DNA from: Flavobacteriaceae bacterium
GTDB taxonomy: Bacteria > Bacteroidota > Bacteroidia > Flavobacteriales > Weeksellaceae
Assembly (NCBI GenBank): GCA_031289875.1
Contig: JAITOO010000016.1
Coordinates: 1 to 13,442, forward strand
DNA: 13,442 bases
Direction of reading: 5' to 3'
The notes below the pieces were generated by a model, which did no database searches, had not been told where the DNA came from, and worked only from the letters and a program-made list of their open reading frames with translations. Position 1 is the stretch's first letter. Each line of letters opens with the position of its first letter. Both the position numbers and the translations under genes were made by a program. Of the stretch, positions 1-6,208 are shown piece by piece.

Positions 1-11
1 AAAAATAAATG

Positions 12-692
12 TCAAAAATAATCAATCGGTTTGAGGTCTCCGAATTGGTACGCCCGATACATAATTGCCTGAATATAAGCGTCTTCTCTGTTGTATGTAG
101 GGTCGAAAGGCTGTTTCAAGTCAATGTCAAAAGCGCCTGCTTTGGCGTTCCACCAAAATGCCGACCAGCCTCCGCGAAGCTCTTTGATAATGTTGTAAAC
201 CGTTTTGCCTGTGGCTTTGTACATAAGTTTAGAAAAAATTCTGCCTTCTGTTTTACTCAAATTCTTCAAGCGGGTTTCGTATTCTTCGGACAATTGCCGC
301 TGACGTTTTTTGATATATTCCTTGAATTTCGGATTGTTTTTATTGAGTTCCAGCGAATCTTGAATATTCTGATACTGCTCCACCGCCAGCGTGAAATACG
401 GATACACTCGGTACACTCTGTCTTTCAGCCAGTAATAATATTTTCTATCCAAATCATTGTTGAACTTCGGCAGCCCATAAACATTGACCAGCATCAAATC
501 GACAGAAATGCTGTCTTTTGTGCGAACGACTTTCGTAGATTCTTTGCTGATGACCGAATCGGCATCAATCATCGGCTGTTCTATCAGTTTGAACTTTGCT
601 AACGAGGATTTAACTCCCGTTGAATCAGCATCTTGCTGTCCGAATGAGGAATGGGAAATCACAAAAATCAGTATGAATAAAATTGTCCGCAT
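12..692 (-). CDS. Exported DUF4294 domain-containing protein
   Basis: This encodes a 226-residue protein of unknown function. Residues 1 to about 19 form a signal peptide (MRTILFILIFVISHSSFGQ), so it should be exported. After a low-complexity linker, the part from about residue 65 to the end is rich in aromatic and charged residues. It includes YYYWLKDRVYRVYPYF and GGWSAFWWNAKAGAFD, which I recognise as typical of the DUF4294 family of Bacteroidota. I chose the ATG at 692 because it begins the signal peptide. The frame stays open to 752, but that adds 20 residues that would spoil the signal. A near-match to the TAnnTTTG promoter element, with one extra base, lies on the minus strand at 709-717. 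No partner gene is visible. Family assignment is fairly sure; the function is unknown. Confidence 0.85.
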   Translation of the reverse strand: MRTILFILIFVISHSSFGQQDADSTGVKSSLAKFKLIEQPMIDADSVISKESTKVVRTKDSISVDLMLVNVYGLPKFNNDLDRKYYYWLKDRVYRVYPYFTLAVEQYQNIQDSLELNKNNPKFKEYIKKRQRQLSEEYETRLKNLSKTEGRIFSKLMYKATGKTVYNIIKELRGGWSAFWWNAKAGAFDIDLKQPFDPTYNREDAYIQAIMYRAYQFGDLKPIDYF

Positions 693-857
693 AATTTCTT
701 TTCTTAAACAAAAACTATTCCTTAATTTACATATTTCCACAATCTGCGACAAAAAATTTCAAGAAAACCACTTTTTTCAACAAAAATCGTTAAGTAACAA
801 AAAATAAATAACCTATAATGTTTTTCTCAGAAGTGCAAGCCTCCGGATTTGCGTTTA

Positions 858-956
858 TGTCTGAACCACAATTTTCACAAGATTTGAAAGATTGCCAAGA
901 TTTTAAAAATCAACAAAATAATCCTGCAAAGCTTAATAAAATCAAGATTCAAGACA
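858..956. repeat. Degenerate long inverted repeat, dispersed-palindrome type
   Basis: The ends of this 99-bp stretch are imperfect inverted copies. The left end starts TGTCTGAACCACAATTTT. The reverse complement of the right end starts TGTCTTGAATCTTGATTTT. The similarity runs about 35 bases into each arm (AAGATTTGAAAGATT against AAGCTTTGCAGGATT), with gaps and mismatches. The wording, with its TGTCTGAA end and repeated AAGATT/AGGATT units, resembles a dispersed intergenic palindrome I recall from many Bacteroidota genomes. That link is from memory. An open frame of 62 codons crosses it but looks accidental. Confidence 0.55.
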
Positions 957-958
957 AT

Positions 959-988
959 GCGGGCAAACGCGAGGGTTGCCCCTACGCC
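959..988. repeat. REP-like hairpin adjoining the inverted repeat
   Basis: GGGCAA at 961-966 pairs perfectly with TTGCCC at 976-981 around a 9-base loop, and CTACG follows. The string GGGTTGCCCCTACG is of a kind seen repeatedly between genes in several bacterial phyla. I read it as a small repetitive palindrome abutting the larger repeat. No T-run follows, so it is not a clear terminator, and the neighbouring genes point away from it on both sides. Its function is unknown. Confidence 0.45.
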
Positions 989-1047
989 AAACAAAACACG
1001 GAATGAAATAAAAACAACAATTTAGAATGTACCCCTATCGGGAAAAT

Positions 1048-1063
1048 AGTTGAATATTCAACT
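1048..1063. promoter_or_regulatory. Palindromic operator 1, probable MarR binding site
   Basis: AGTTGAATATTCAACT is a perfect 16-bp palindrome that covers the -33 TTG of the promoter. Its GTTGA/TCAAC half-sites resemble the half-sites reported for MarR-family efflux regulators such as MexR. It sits about 40 bp upstream of a marR gene, so autoregulation is the natural reading. The protein-DNA pairing is inferred. Confidence 0.65.
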
Positions 1064-1079
1064 GTTTTTTGTAAATTTG
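1050..1079 (+). promoter_or_regulatory. Promoter of the marR-tolC-emrA operon
   Basis: TTG at 1050-1052 and TAAATTTG at 1072-1079 are separated by exactly 19 bases. This fits the Bacteroidota primary sigma consensus (TTG near -33, TAnnTTTG near -7). Transcription should start near 1085, giving a leader of roughly 17 bases before the ATG at 1102. Both promoter elements lie inside palindromes, which points to repression by occlusion. Confidence 0.75.
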
Positions 1080-1100
1080 CACTTTTGAAAATTTACAAAA
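1067..1100. promoter_or_regulatory. Palindromic operator 2 spanning -7 to the start codon
   Basis: TTTTGTAAATTT (1067-1078) and AAATTTACAAAA (1089-1100) are perfect 12-bp inverted copies around a 10-base centre. The left arm includes most of the -7 element, the centre contains the predicted start of transcription, and the right arm ends one base before the ATG. It could be a second regulator site, or act in the short leader as an RNA hairpin over the translation start. Only part of the left arm would be transcribed, if any, so a DNA-level role is likelier. Confidence 0.5.
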
Positions 1101-1101
1101 C

Positions 1102-1536
1102 ATGCGAAATCTCATATACAGCATATTACGGACACAGTTGGCTTACCGTCAAGCATTCCAGCAAAAAATGAAAGAGCGAAAAATTCCTCTTTCGTTCGAG
1201 ATGCTGCAAATCATGTCGTTTCTGTTTGTCTCAGATGCTGTAAATCAGAAAGATATAACAGAAAAGTCTTTCAAGGAAAAGTCTGCCGTTTCACACATGC
1301 TCAAAAAATTGGAGAAAAAAGAACTTATCCGCCGTGAGGAAGACCAAAAAGATAAACGCAACAAAATCATACATTTAAGTGAAAAGGGAATTTCCCTGCG
1401 GGCAGAAATGCTGTCAATGATTGACGAAGTTTACAACACCGCTTCGAAGAATATAGACTCTCGGAAAATTGCGTCTTGTATGGAATATCTGTACGAAATT
1501 GAAAATGCCTTTAAACAAATTTTAAATGAAAAGTAA
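1102..1536 (+). CDS. MarR-family transcriptional regulator
   Basis: This is a 144-residue winged helix-turn-helix protein, the usual MarR length. The N-terminal helix (residues 1-25) would help form the dimer. The recognition helix lies near residues 60-76 (KSAVSHMLKKLEKKELI). The wing follows at about 77-92 with the family's D-x-R signature (D84, R86) and then HLSEKG. Helices from about 95 to 140 complete the dimer interface. The only cysteine is C126, so it is not an OhrR-type thiol sensor. The gene opens an operon: its last 11 bases overlap the tolC-like gene, implying translational coupling. It very likely represses its own operon through the palindromes at 1048-1063 and 1067-1100, and a ligand that is probably also an efflux substrate would relieve this. 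The ligand is unknown. Confidence 0.93.
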   Translation: MRNLIYSILRTQLAYRQAFQQKMKERKIPLSFEMLQIMSFLFVSDAVNQKDITEKSFKEKSAVSHMLKKLEKKELIRREEDQKDKRNKIIHLSEKGISLRAEMLSMIDEVYNTASKNIDSRKIASCMEYLYEIENAFKQILNEK

Positions 1537-2830
1537 ATTTTTAATCTTCCTGTTATCCATAAATTGTATTTTACTACATGCTCAAAACACGTATAATTTG
1601 AGCGTTGATGAACTGTTTGGAAAAGGTATCGAAAACAGTACGAAAATTAAGGCTTCGCAGTTGAAATACAACATTTTGGAAGACAAGGAAGCGCTGGCAA
1701 AAAACCTGCAACTTCCTGAAATAAATGCTTCTGCGATGGACGGTTTCGTTGGACAGCCGACGATTTTCGATAAAAATTTTACGCTTTTTGCCCATCCGTA
1801 CATGCCCGACCTGACACAGAGTTATGCAATTGAAGCCACCCAGCCGATTTATGCGGGCGGAAAAATCAAATATACTGTTAAAAACGCTTCGATTGCCAAA
1901 GAAATTGCAGGTTTGAACCTCGAAAAAGACAAGGCGGACATCAAACTGGTTTTGATAAAAAACTATTTGACGCTGTACAGTCTTTACAAACAGAAAGAAA
2001 TTTTTAATCAAAATATTGAAGTGGCGAAAAAACGCCTTCACGACATCGAACAACTTAAAAAAGAAGGAATTATAACCAACAACGACGTGCTGCGAAGCCA
2101 AATTGTGGTTACCCAATATCATCTGTCCCTGCAAGAAACCAACAACGATATTGCGATTATTTCTCAGCAAATAGACATCGTTTTGGGCTTGGACGAAAAC
2201 ACGATTATCGTTCCCGATACGGAATTTTTAGACAAGGTGTTTTTATTGAAATCTGAAAATGAATACATTACAGAAGCCTTTGAAAATTTTCCCGAAATAA
2301 AAATCGCTCAATACAACATCGAAACGGCAAAAAACAACGAAAAAATCACCAAAGCCAAATATCTTCCCAATGTCTTCCTCCATGCGGGAAACACTCTCTC
2401 CCGCCCGATTACCGTCTCCTCGCCCGTATTGGATATGTACATGAACAGCTGGTCGATTGTTCTCGGCATCAAGTACAATATTTCTTCGTGGTTCGACCAC
2501 AAGCACGAAATGAGCGAAGACAAATACAACATTGATTTACAGGAAAATATAAAAACGCAAAATAAAGAAAACGTGCGCACGAGCATCAAATCGGCGTACA
2601 TCAAACATCAAGAAGCCTTAGACCGCATCAACGCATTGGGACAGACCGTCGTGCAGGCAAAAGACAATTACAGAATTACCAACAACAAGTATTTCAATCA
2701 AATGGCAATTTTGACAGACGTTTTGGACGCTGAAAATGTGCAGCTCAATACGGAATTACAACTCACCAACGCCAAAACTCAAATGATTTACACCTATTAT
2801 GTGTTGCTCAACGCAAGCGGAAATCTTTAA
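1526..2830 (+). CDS. TolC-family outer membrane efflux protein
   Basis: This 434-residue protein is the outer-membrane channel of a tripartite export system. Residues 1-20 form a signal peptide (MKSKFLIFLLSINCILLHAQ). The mature part has the two-repeat pattern of long amphipathic helices seen in outer membrane efflux proteins. The first repeat has Q-P-I-Y-A-G-G-K-I near residue 110, a common feature just before a TolC helix pair. The second ends with KYFNQMAILTDVLDAENVQL, which closely matches the family's C-terminal helix. The length is normal. The C14 context (SINC) is a poor lipobox, so it is probably not a lipoprotein. Translation starts inside the end of marR, and the adaptor gene follows after 15 bases. 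I call no specific substrate. Confidence 0.92.
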   Translation: MKSKFLIFLLSINCILLHAQNTYNLSVDELFGKGIENSTKIKASQLKYNILEDKEALAKNLQLPEINASAMDGFVGQPTIFDKNFTLFAHPYMPDLTQSYAIEATQPIYAGGKIKYTVKNASIAKEIAGLNLEKDKADIKLVLIKNYLTLYSLYKQKEIFNQNIEVAKKRLHDIEQLKKEGIITNNDVLRSQIVVTQYHLSLQETNNDIAIISQQIDIVLGLDENTIIVPDTEFLDKVFLLKSENEYITEAFENFPEIKIAQYNIETAKNNEKITKAKYLPNVFLHAGNTLSRPITVSSPVLDMYMNSWSIVLGIKYNISSWFDHKHEMSEDKYNIDLQENIKTQNKENVRTSIKSAYIKHQEALDRINALGQTVVQAKDNYRITNNKYFNQMAILTDVLDAENVQLNTELQLTNAKTQMIYTYYVLLNASGNL

Positions 2831-2845
2831 AAAATAATTCGAAAA

Positions 2846-4045
2846 ATGGACGAAAAAGAACAAAATAACAAAACCGAAAAACAAAAACCTGCCTACGAAC
2901 ATCATCAGCCGTACCGCCACAAGCGGAGATTGGAAATCAACCGACCGCCTTCGGAAGAGGAAATCGCCGAAGCTCAGGAAAACGAAAAACGAAAAACTCA
3001 TCTGGAACTTTTGAAAAAAAGACGGAGAAATATTCTTGTCAATACTTTTTCAATCCTCGTTACGCTGCTCGGCTTGGGCTGGACGATCCACTATTTTTGG
3101 CGGTATTACGAATACGAAATCACCAACGATGCCACGATTGAAGAATACATCACGCCTGTAAACTCCAAAGTTTCGGGCTATATCAAAAACATTTATTTTA
3201 CTGAACATCAAAAAGTTAAATCAGGAGATACTTTGGTCGTTTTAGACGACAGAGAATTTAAAATCAAACTGCTTGATGCTGAAGCCTCCTTGAAAGACGC
3301 CGAAGCTTCAAAAGACGTATTATACTCAAACATAGAAACTTCCGAAAACACCGTGTCCGTTTCCGAAGCCAACATCGCCGAAGCCAAAGTCCGCATGGAC
3401 AACGCCTATCGGGACTATGTCAGATACGAGAATCTACTCAAAGAAGAATCCGTTCCGCAACAGCAATTCGACCAGAAAAAAACAGAATATGAGGCATTGA
3501 AAGCCAAATATAACTCGCTGATTATGCAGAAAAAAACCAACGAATCGACAACGGTCGGCATGAGTAAAAAACAGGAAAATATGGATGCTTTGATTCTCCG
3601 CTCCGGCGCCAATGTGGAAATGGCAAAGCTGAATCTTTCCTACACAGTCATCACTGCGCCGTACAACGGCTACGTCGGGCGGAAAACTATTGAAACAGGC
3701 GAGTTGGTGCAGTCCGGACAAACGCTGACCAACATCATCAAAGACAATAACAAATGGGTAACTGCCAATTATAAGGAAAAACAAATTGCCAATATTTATA
3801 TCGGGCAGAAAGTCCGTATCCGCATAGACGCTTTCCCTGACAAAGTTTTTGAAGGAAAAGTAACCGCCATTTCGGAAGCGACAGGCTCAAAATATTCGCT
3901 GATTCCAACGGACAACTCGGCAGGAAATTTCGTGAAAATCCAGCAAAGAATCCCCGTCAAGATTGAGTTTGTAAATCTTCCAAAAGAATACAAAAACAAA
4001 ATCCGTGTGGGAATGATGGTGGAAACCGAAGCGTTCATCAACTAA
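2846..4045 (+). CDS. HlyD/EmrA-family membrane fusion (periplasmic adaptor) protein
   Basis: This 399-residue adaptor would link an inner-membrane pump to the TolC-like channel encoded just upstream. A charged cytoplasmic region (residues 1-61) precedes one membrane anchor (about 62-84). The first half of the lipoyl domain follows (about 100-135, with VSGYIKNIYFTEHQKVKSGD). A long coiled-coil hairpin runs from about 138 to 262, and the second lipoyl half from about 264 to 297 (APYNGYVGRKTIETGELVQSG). A beta-barrel and membrane-proximal domain complete it (about 300-399). The architecture is that of EmrA/HlyD-type adaptors, which normally pair with MFS pumps of the DHA2 (EmrB) group. The N-terminal extension is longer than the roughly 25 residues I expect for EmrA. 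No pump gene follows. Confidence 0.92.
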   Translation: MDEKEQNNKTEKQKPAYEHHQPYRHKRRLEINRPPSEEEIAEAQENEKRKTHLELLKKRRRNILVNTFSILVTLLGLGWTIHYFWRYYEYEITNDATIEEYITPVNSKVSGYIKNIYFTEHQKVKSGDTLVVLDDREFKIKLLDAEASLKDAEASKDVLYSNIETSENTVSVSEANIAEAKVRMDNAYRDYVRYENLLKEESVPQQQFDQKKTEYEALKAKYNSLIMQKKTNESTTVGMSKKQENMDALILRSGANVEMAKLNLSYTVITAPYNGYVGRKTIETGELVQSGQTLTNIIKDNNKWVTANYKEKQIANIYIGQKVRIRIDAFPDKVFEGKVTAISEATGSKYSLIPTDNSAGNFVKIQQRIPVKIEFVNLPKEYKNKIRVGMMVETEAFIN

Positions 4046-4084
4046 CGTATTGATTATCTGACTAATTGAATTGATCTTGAATTT

Positions 4085-4312
4085 TTAATTTAATCGAACC
4101 CAAAACTCCTGAAAAAGAATTTTCAGTGGCGTTCTTTCTGCGATAATTTCTTCTTTTTCTTCCAAATTTTTGACACTCAAACCAATAAGCCGTACTTTGG
4201 GGGAGACGTCCACCTTATAAAGGAGTTCCGGATAAAGAAGTTTCGATGCGCATTTGTACAAAGTTGGATAGTCGGTTTTGATGCTGCCGAAGAAATTAGA
4301 TAAAATGATGCT
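4085..4312 (-). pseudogene. Remnant of the 3' end of a Y-family DNA polymerase (dinB-like) gene
   Basis: Read on the minus strand, this stretch encodes a C-terminal fragment containing VRLIGLSVKNLEE and, before it, YKCASKLLYPELL, ending at a stop at 4085-4087. The VRLxGxSVxNLE pattern is the usual end of the little-finger domain of DinB/UmuC-type lesion-bypass polymerases. The frame runs back only to a stop at 4322-4324 and holds no ATG. Roughly 300 expected upstream residues, including the catalytic palm, are missing. A second reading (FFGSIKTDYPT) joins the same fragment if one base is dropped from the A-run at 4260-4263, so a frameshift is possible too. It is convergent with the adaptor gene, 39 bp away. 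The family call is from motif memory and could be wrong; the absence of an intact gene is seen directly. Confidence 0.45.
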
Positions 4313-4379
4313 ATTTGAGATTATTGTTGAATATAATTTAATTTAAATGGGATATAATGAAAAATTTATTAATATTTTT

Positions 4380-4408
4380 TTGTATTTTAAAATATTATCA
4401 TATTTTTG
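4380..4408 (+). promoter_or_regulatory. Promoter of the secreted-protein gene
   Basis: TTG at 4380-4382 and TATTTTTG at 4401-4408 are 18 bases apart, matching the Bacteroidota consensus. The start of transcription would be near 4414, leaving an AT-rich leader of about 32 bases. The surrounding DNA (about 4320-4445) is extremely AT-rich, so part of the match could be chance. Confidence 0.55.
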
Positions 4409-4445
4409 TGGACGAAATATTAATTATCACTAAATAAAAATATTT

Positions 4446-5111
4446 ATGAAACAGTTTATTACTTTTGCAAGTAGTGTATTTTTGAGCGCTTATATTTTTG
4501 CCCAAGTAGGTATTAATACTGAAACACCTAAAACAGAGTTAGATGTAAATGGAAATATTACCGTTCGTAAAATGAAAAATGCCGAAAATAACAACTTTAC
4601 TAACTATTATGGGATACTTTCAGATGAAGAAGGACAATTTTACAGATCCAGTCCCGAACCAATATCTTATTCCAAATATTTGGGCTACGAACCTATGGCT
4701 GCGGAGCATGATTTTGAACTTCCTACTACCCTTAAAAAAGGATATATTACTACTATCACCGGAGTTGGGATAGGCGCTTGTTGTGGCGCTCCTTTTACTT
4801 TCACCCTAACCTTTAAAGATTCCCGTTTAATCTCTGGAGTTATAGAAAGAACCTCTGTTGAAACAGGTACCGGAAGTTATACAACGCCGGGAACCGTGAT
4901 TTTATCAAGGAACAATGTTTCTGATTTGACCTCAAAACCGATAGATAATTTAGATGGAAAAATAACCTGTCCAGCATCGGCTTATGGACACTATATGCAA
5001 ATAAATGAAACAACAGGAAAAATAACAGTAAAATTTCTGGATATTCCACAATTTTTTCCTGATGCAGGTACTTTTAGTGTAACAAATGTTACTAAAGTAA
5101 AATACAAGTAA
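4446..5111 (+). CDS. Secreted protein of unknown function with N-terminal VGINT motif
   Basis: I do not recognise the body of this 221-residue protein. Residues 1-20 are a signal peptide ending FAQ. The mature N-terminus reads VGINTETPKTELDVNGNITV, a motif found at the start of many secreted Flavobacteriia proteins, some of them tail-fibre-like or surface-associated. The rest looks beta-rich, with repeated short strands (TFTLTFKD, GKITVKFLD). It has three cysteines: C112 and C113 in GIGACCGAP, and C175. It has no membrane segment, and I see no clear type IX secretion sorting domain at the C-terminus. The gene stands alone after the polymerase remnant, in DNA more AT-rich than the flanking housekeeping genes, which suggests accessory or acquired status. 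The start is supported by the signal peptide and the upstream promoter. Confidence 0.75.
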   Translation: MKQFITFASSVFLSAYIFAQVGINTETPKTELDVNGNITVRKMKNAENNNFTNYYGILSDEEGQFYRSSPEPISYSKYLGYEPMAAEHDFELPTTLKKGYITTITGVGIGACCGAPFTFTLTFKDSRLISGVIERTSVETGTGSYTTPGTVILSRNNVSDLTSKPIDNLDGKITCPASAYGHYMQINETTGKITVKFLDIPQFFPDAGTFSVTNVTKVKYK

Positions 5112-5141
5112 CTATTCCTAAACACCGTTACTGGTTTATAT

Positions 5142-5161
5142 GATAAAATTCTAATTTTATC
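5142..5161 (+). terminator. Weak hairpin downstream of the secreted-protein gene
   Basis: GATAAAAT (5142-5149) pairs perfectly with ATTTTATC (5154-5161) around a 4-base loop, 30 bp after the stop codon. The stem is almost all A-T and no clean T-run follows, so intrinsic termination here is only possible. Confidence 0.25.
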
Positions 5162-5320
5162 TCATATTGATTCTCAGTATTTTATAAAAAATTGTACCCA
5201 TGAAAATCTATCGAATGCCAAGACTCTCACAAATACATATAAATCAATATGTTATGTAAATCTTAGCCTGTTTTTTATCCATTAACCTGAAAAAACAAGG
5301 AATCAAACGAAAAAAAATAC

Positions 5321-5328
5321 TACTTTTA
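5321..5328 (+). promoter_or_regulatory. Possible -7 element for the CCC-motif/DUF2752 pair
   Basis: TACTTTTA lies 12 bp before the ATG at 5341 and matches TAnnTTTG except for the last base. No TTG is found at the usual upstream spacing. It is in the right place for a very short leader, like the leaders of other genes here, but the match is weak. Confidence 0.3.
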
Positions 5329-5340
5329 CAACAAAAAATT

Positions 5341-5703
5341 ATGGAAAACCAAACTTACAATCCGGTTGAAGACAGTCCGTTCGACTCTCTCCCTTTGTCT
5401 CCTAAACCTAATAACAATCTGCCTTTGGCGATAGTTTCCACTGTTTTGGGCTGTTGCACCCAGTGTGGAATCGGCTTCATTTTAGGAATTGTTGCTATTG
5501 TTTTCTCTTCTCAGGTAAACTCCAAGTATGACGCAAAAGATTACGATGGCGCAGCGAATGCTGCAAAAACGACCAAAATACTGTCTTTCATAGCATTGGC
5601 ATTATTTGCAATGAACATCATTTACCTGATTTATTTAATCTCTACCAACCAATTTCAAGAGATGATAGAAAGTTTTATGGAACAATATCAAAAAGATTTT
5701 TAG
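5341..5703 (+). CDS. CCC-motif membrane protein, CD225/dispanin-like
   Basis: This small 120-residue membrane protein has a proline-rich, acidic N-terminal tail (1-26). A first hydrophobic segment follows (about 27-55, with LGCCTQCGIGFILGIVAIVF). A conserved polar loop comes next (SSQVNSKYDAKDYDGAANAAKTTK, about 56-79), and a second membrane segment spans about 80-100. Three cysteines (C38, C39, C42) cluster at the first segment. The loop pattern, with VxxKYxxxDYxGAxxAAKxxK between two hydrophobic helices, is that of the CD225/dispanin fold, best known from animal IFITM proteins. In flavobacteria these proteins carry the name CCC motif membrane protein. The stop codon is one base before the start of the DUF2752 gene, so the two are almost certainly translated from one message. 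The bacterial function is unknown; a membrane-organising role would be speculation. Confidence 0.82.
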   Translation: MENQTYNPVEDSPFDSLPLSPKPNNNLPLAIVSTVLGCCTQCGIGFILGIVAIVFSSQVNSKYDAKDYDGAANAAKTTKILSFIALALFAMNIIYLIYLISTNQFQEMIESFMEQYQKDF

Positions 5704-5704
5704 A

Positions 5705-6112
5705 ATGAAAAAAATGCTGATTTGGAGTTTAATTATTTGTATTTTACTGTTAATCAGCGTTTTTTATTATTTCATAGACCCCGAAAAACCAGGAATGGGC
5801 ATGCCCTGCACTTTCAAAGCAGCAACGGGCTTAAACTGCGTGGGCTGCGGAGGACAGCGGGCATTTCATTTTTTACTGCACGGAGACTTTCTGAAAGCGG
5901 CACGGTATAATTTTTTGATTTACCTGCTTCCGTTTTTTATGTATCTGATTTACATAATTGTAGAAGTTTACATTTTCAAGAAAGAAAAACATCTCGCCGG
6001 ATTTATGTTTTCCAACAAGTTAGGAATTACGGTACTCATTGTCGCCGTTTCTTTTATGATTTTGAGGAATATTCCCTGCGAACCGTTTATTTATTTATCG
6101 CCGCCTAATTAA
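5705..6112 (+). CDS. DUF2752 membrane protein
   Basis: This 135-residue membrane protein has hydrophobic segments near residues 5-24, 70-90 and 105-122. Between the first two lies the DUF2752 signature: C35, then C45-V-G-C48-G-G-Q-R, the local form of the family's CPGCGxTRA motif. It sits on a short hydrophilic stretch that ends by re-entering the membrane. The C-terminus has NIPCEPFIYLSPP, typical for the family. The CxxC pair could bind a metal or form a disulfide, but no activity is established for the family as far as I know. It follows the CCC-motif gene after one base. In several Bacteroidota these two genes are neighbours, which suggests a functional pair. Confidence 0.85.
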   Translation: MKKMLIWSLIICILLLISVFYYFIDPEKPGMGMPCTFKAATGLNCVGCGGQRAFHFLLHGDFLKAARYNFLIYLLPFFMYLIYIIVEVYIFKKEKHLAGFMFSNKLGITVLIVAVSFMILRNIPCEPFIYLSPPN

Positions 6113-6176
6113 CAGGTTCAAGGTCTTTGTTTTTTAAGCCTCGCTCTGCTCAATCTCGCAGTTGCCGACTTTTTCG

Positions 6177-6184
6177 TATCTTTG
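6177..6184 (+). promoter_or_regulatory. -7 element of the metG promoter
   Basis: TATCTTTG is a perfect match to TAnnTTTG, and transcription would start near 6190. No TTG stands at the standard distance; the nearest, at 6162-6164, is only 12 bases away. The element overlaps a TTG codon at 6182 that could otherwise serve as an upstream start for metG, so that codon should not be in the message. Confidence 0.5.
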
Positions 6185-6208
6185 CTCATTAAAATTTTAA
6201 AATCATCA

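Noticed and set aside
332..336. Altered KMSKS (KISTS) in MetRS, given here as residue numbers of the metG product
   Set aside because: Replacement of the second lysine in this motif is common among methionyl-tRNA synthetases, so it is not a sign of an inactive enzyme.
9..602. Plus-strand open frame of 197 codons opposite the DUF4294 gene
   Set aside because: It is the antisense shadow of a recognised gene. Its composition (Phe/Ile/Gln/His rich) is typical of a reverse-strand reading, and it lacks domain features.
818..1006. Open frame of 62 codons in the marR upstream region
   Set aside because: It runs through the degenerate inverted repeat and the short hairpin, and has no promoter or recognisable protein features, so it is better explained as repeat DNA.
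1574..2170. Minus-strand open frame of 198 codons inside the tolC-like gene
   Set aside because: It lies wholly inside a clear outer-membrane efflux gene and has shadow-like composition without motifs.
4109..4126. Hairpin CTGAAAA / TTTTCAG downstream of the adaptor gene as a terminator
   Set aside because: The 7-bp stem is perfect but is followed by TGGCG rather than a T-run, and it lies inside the coding remnant, so it is probably incidental.
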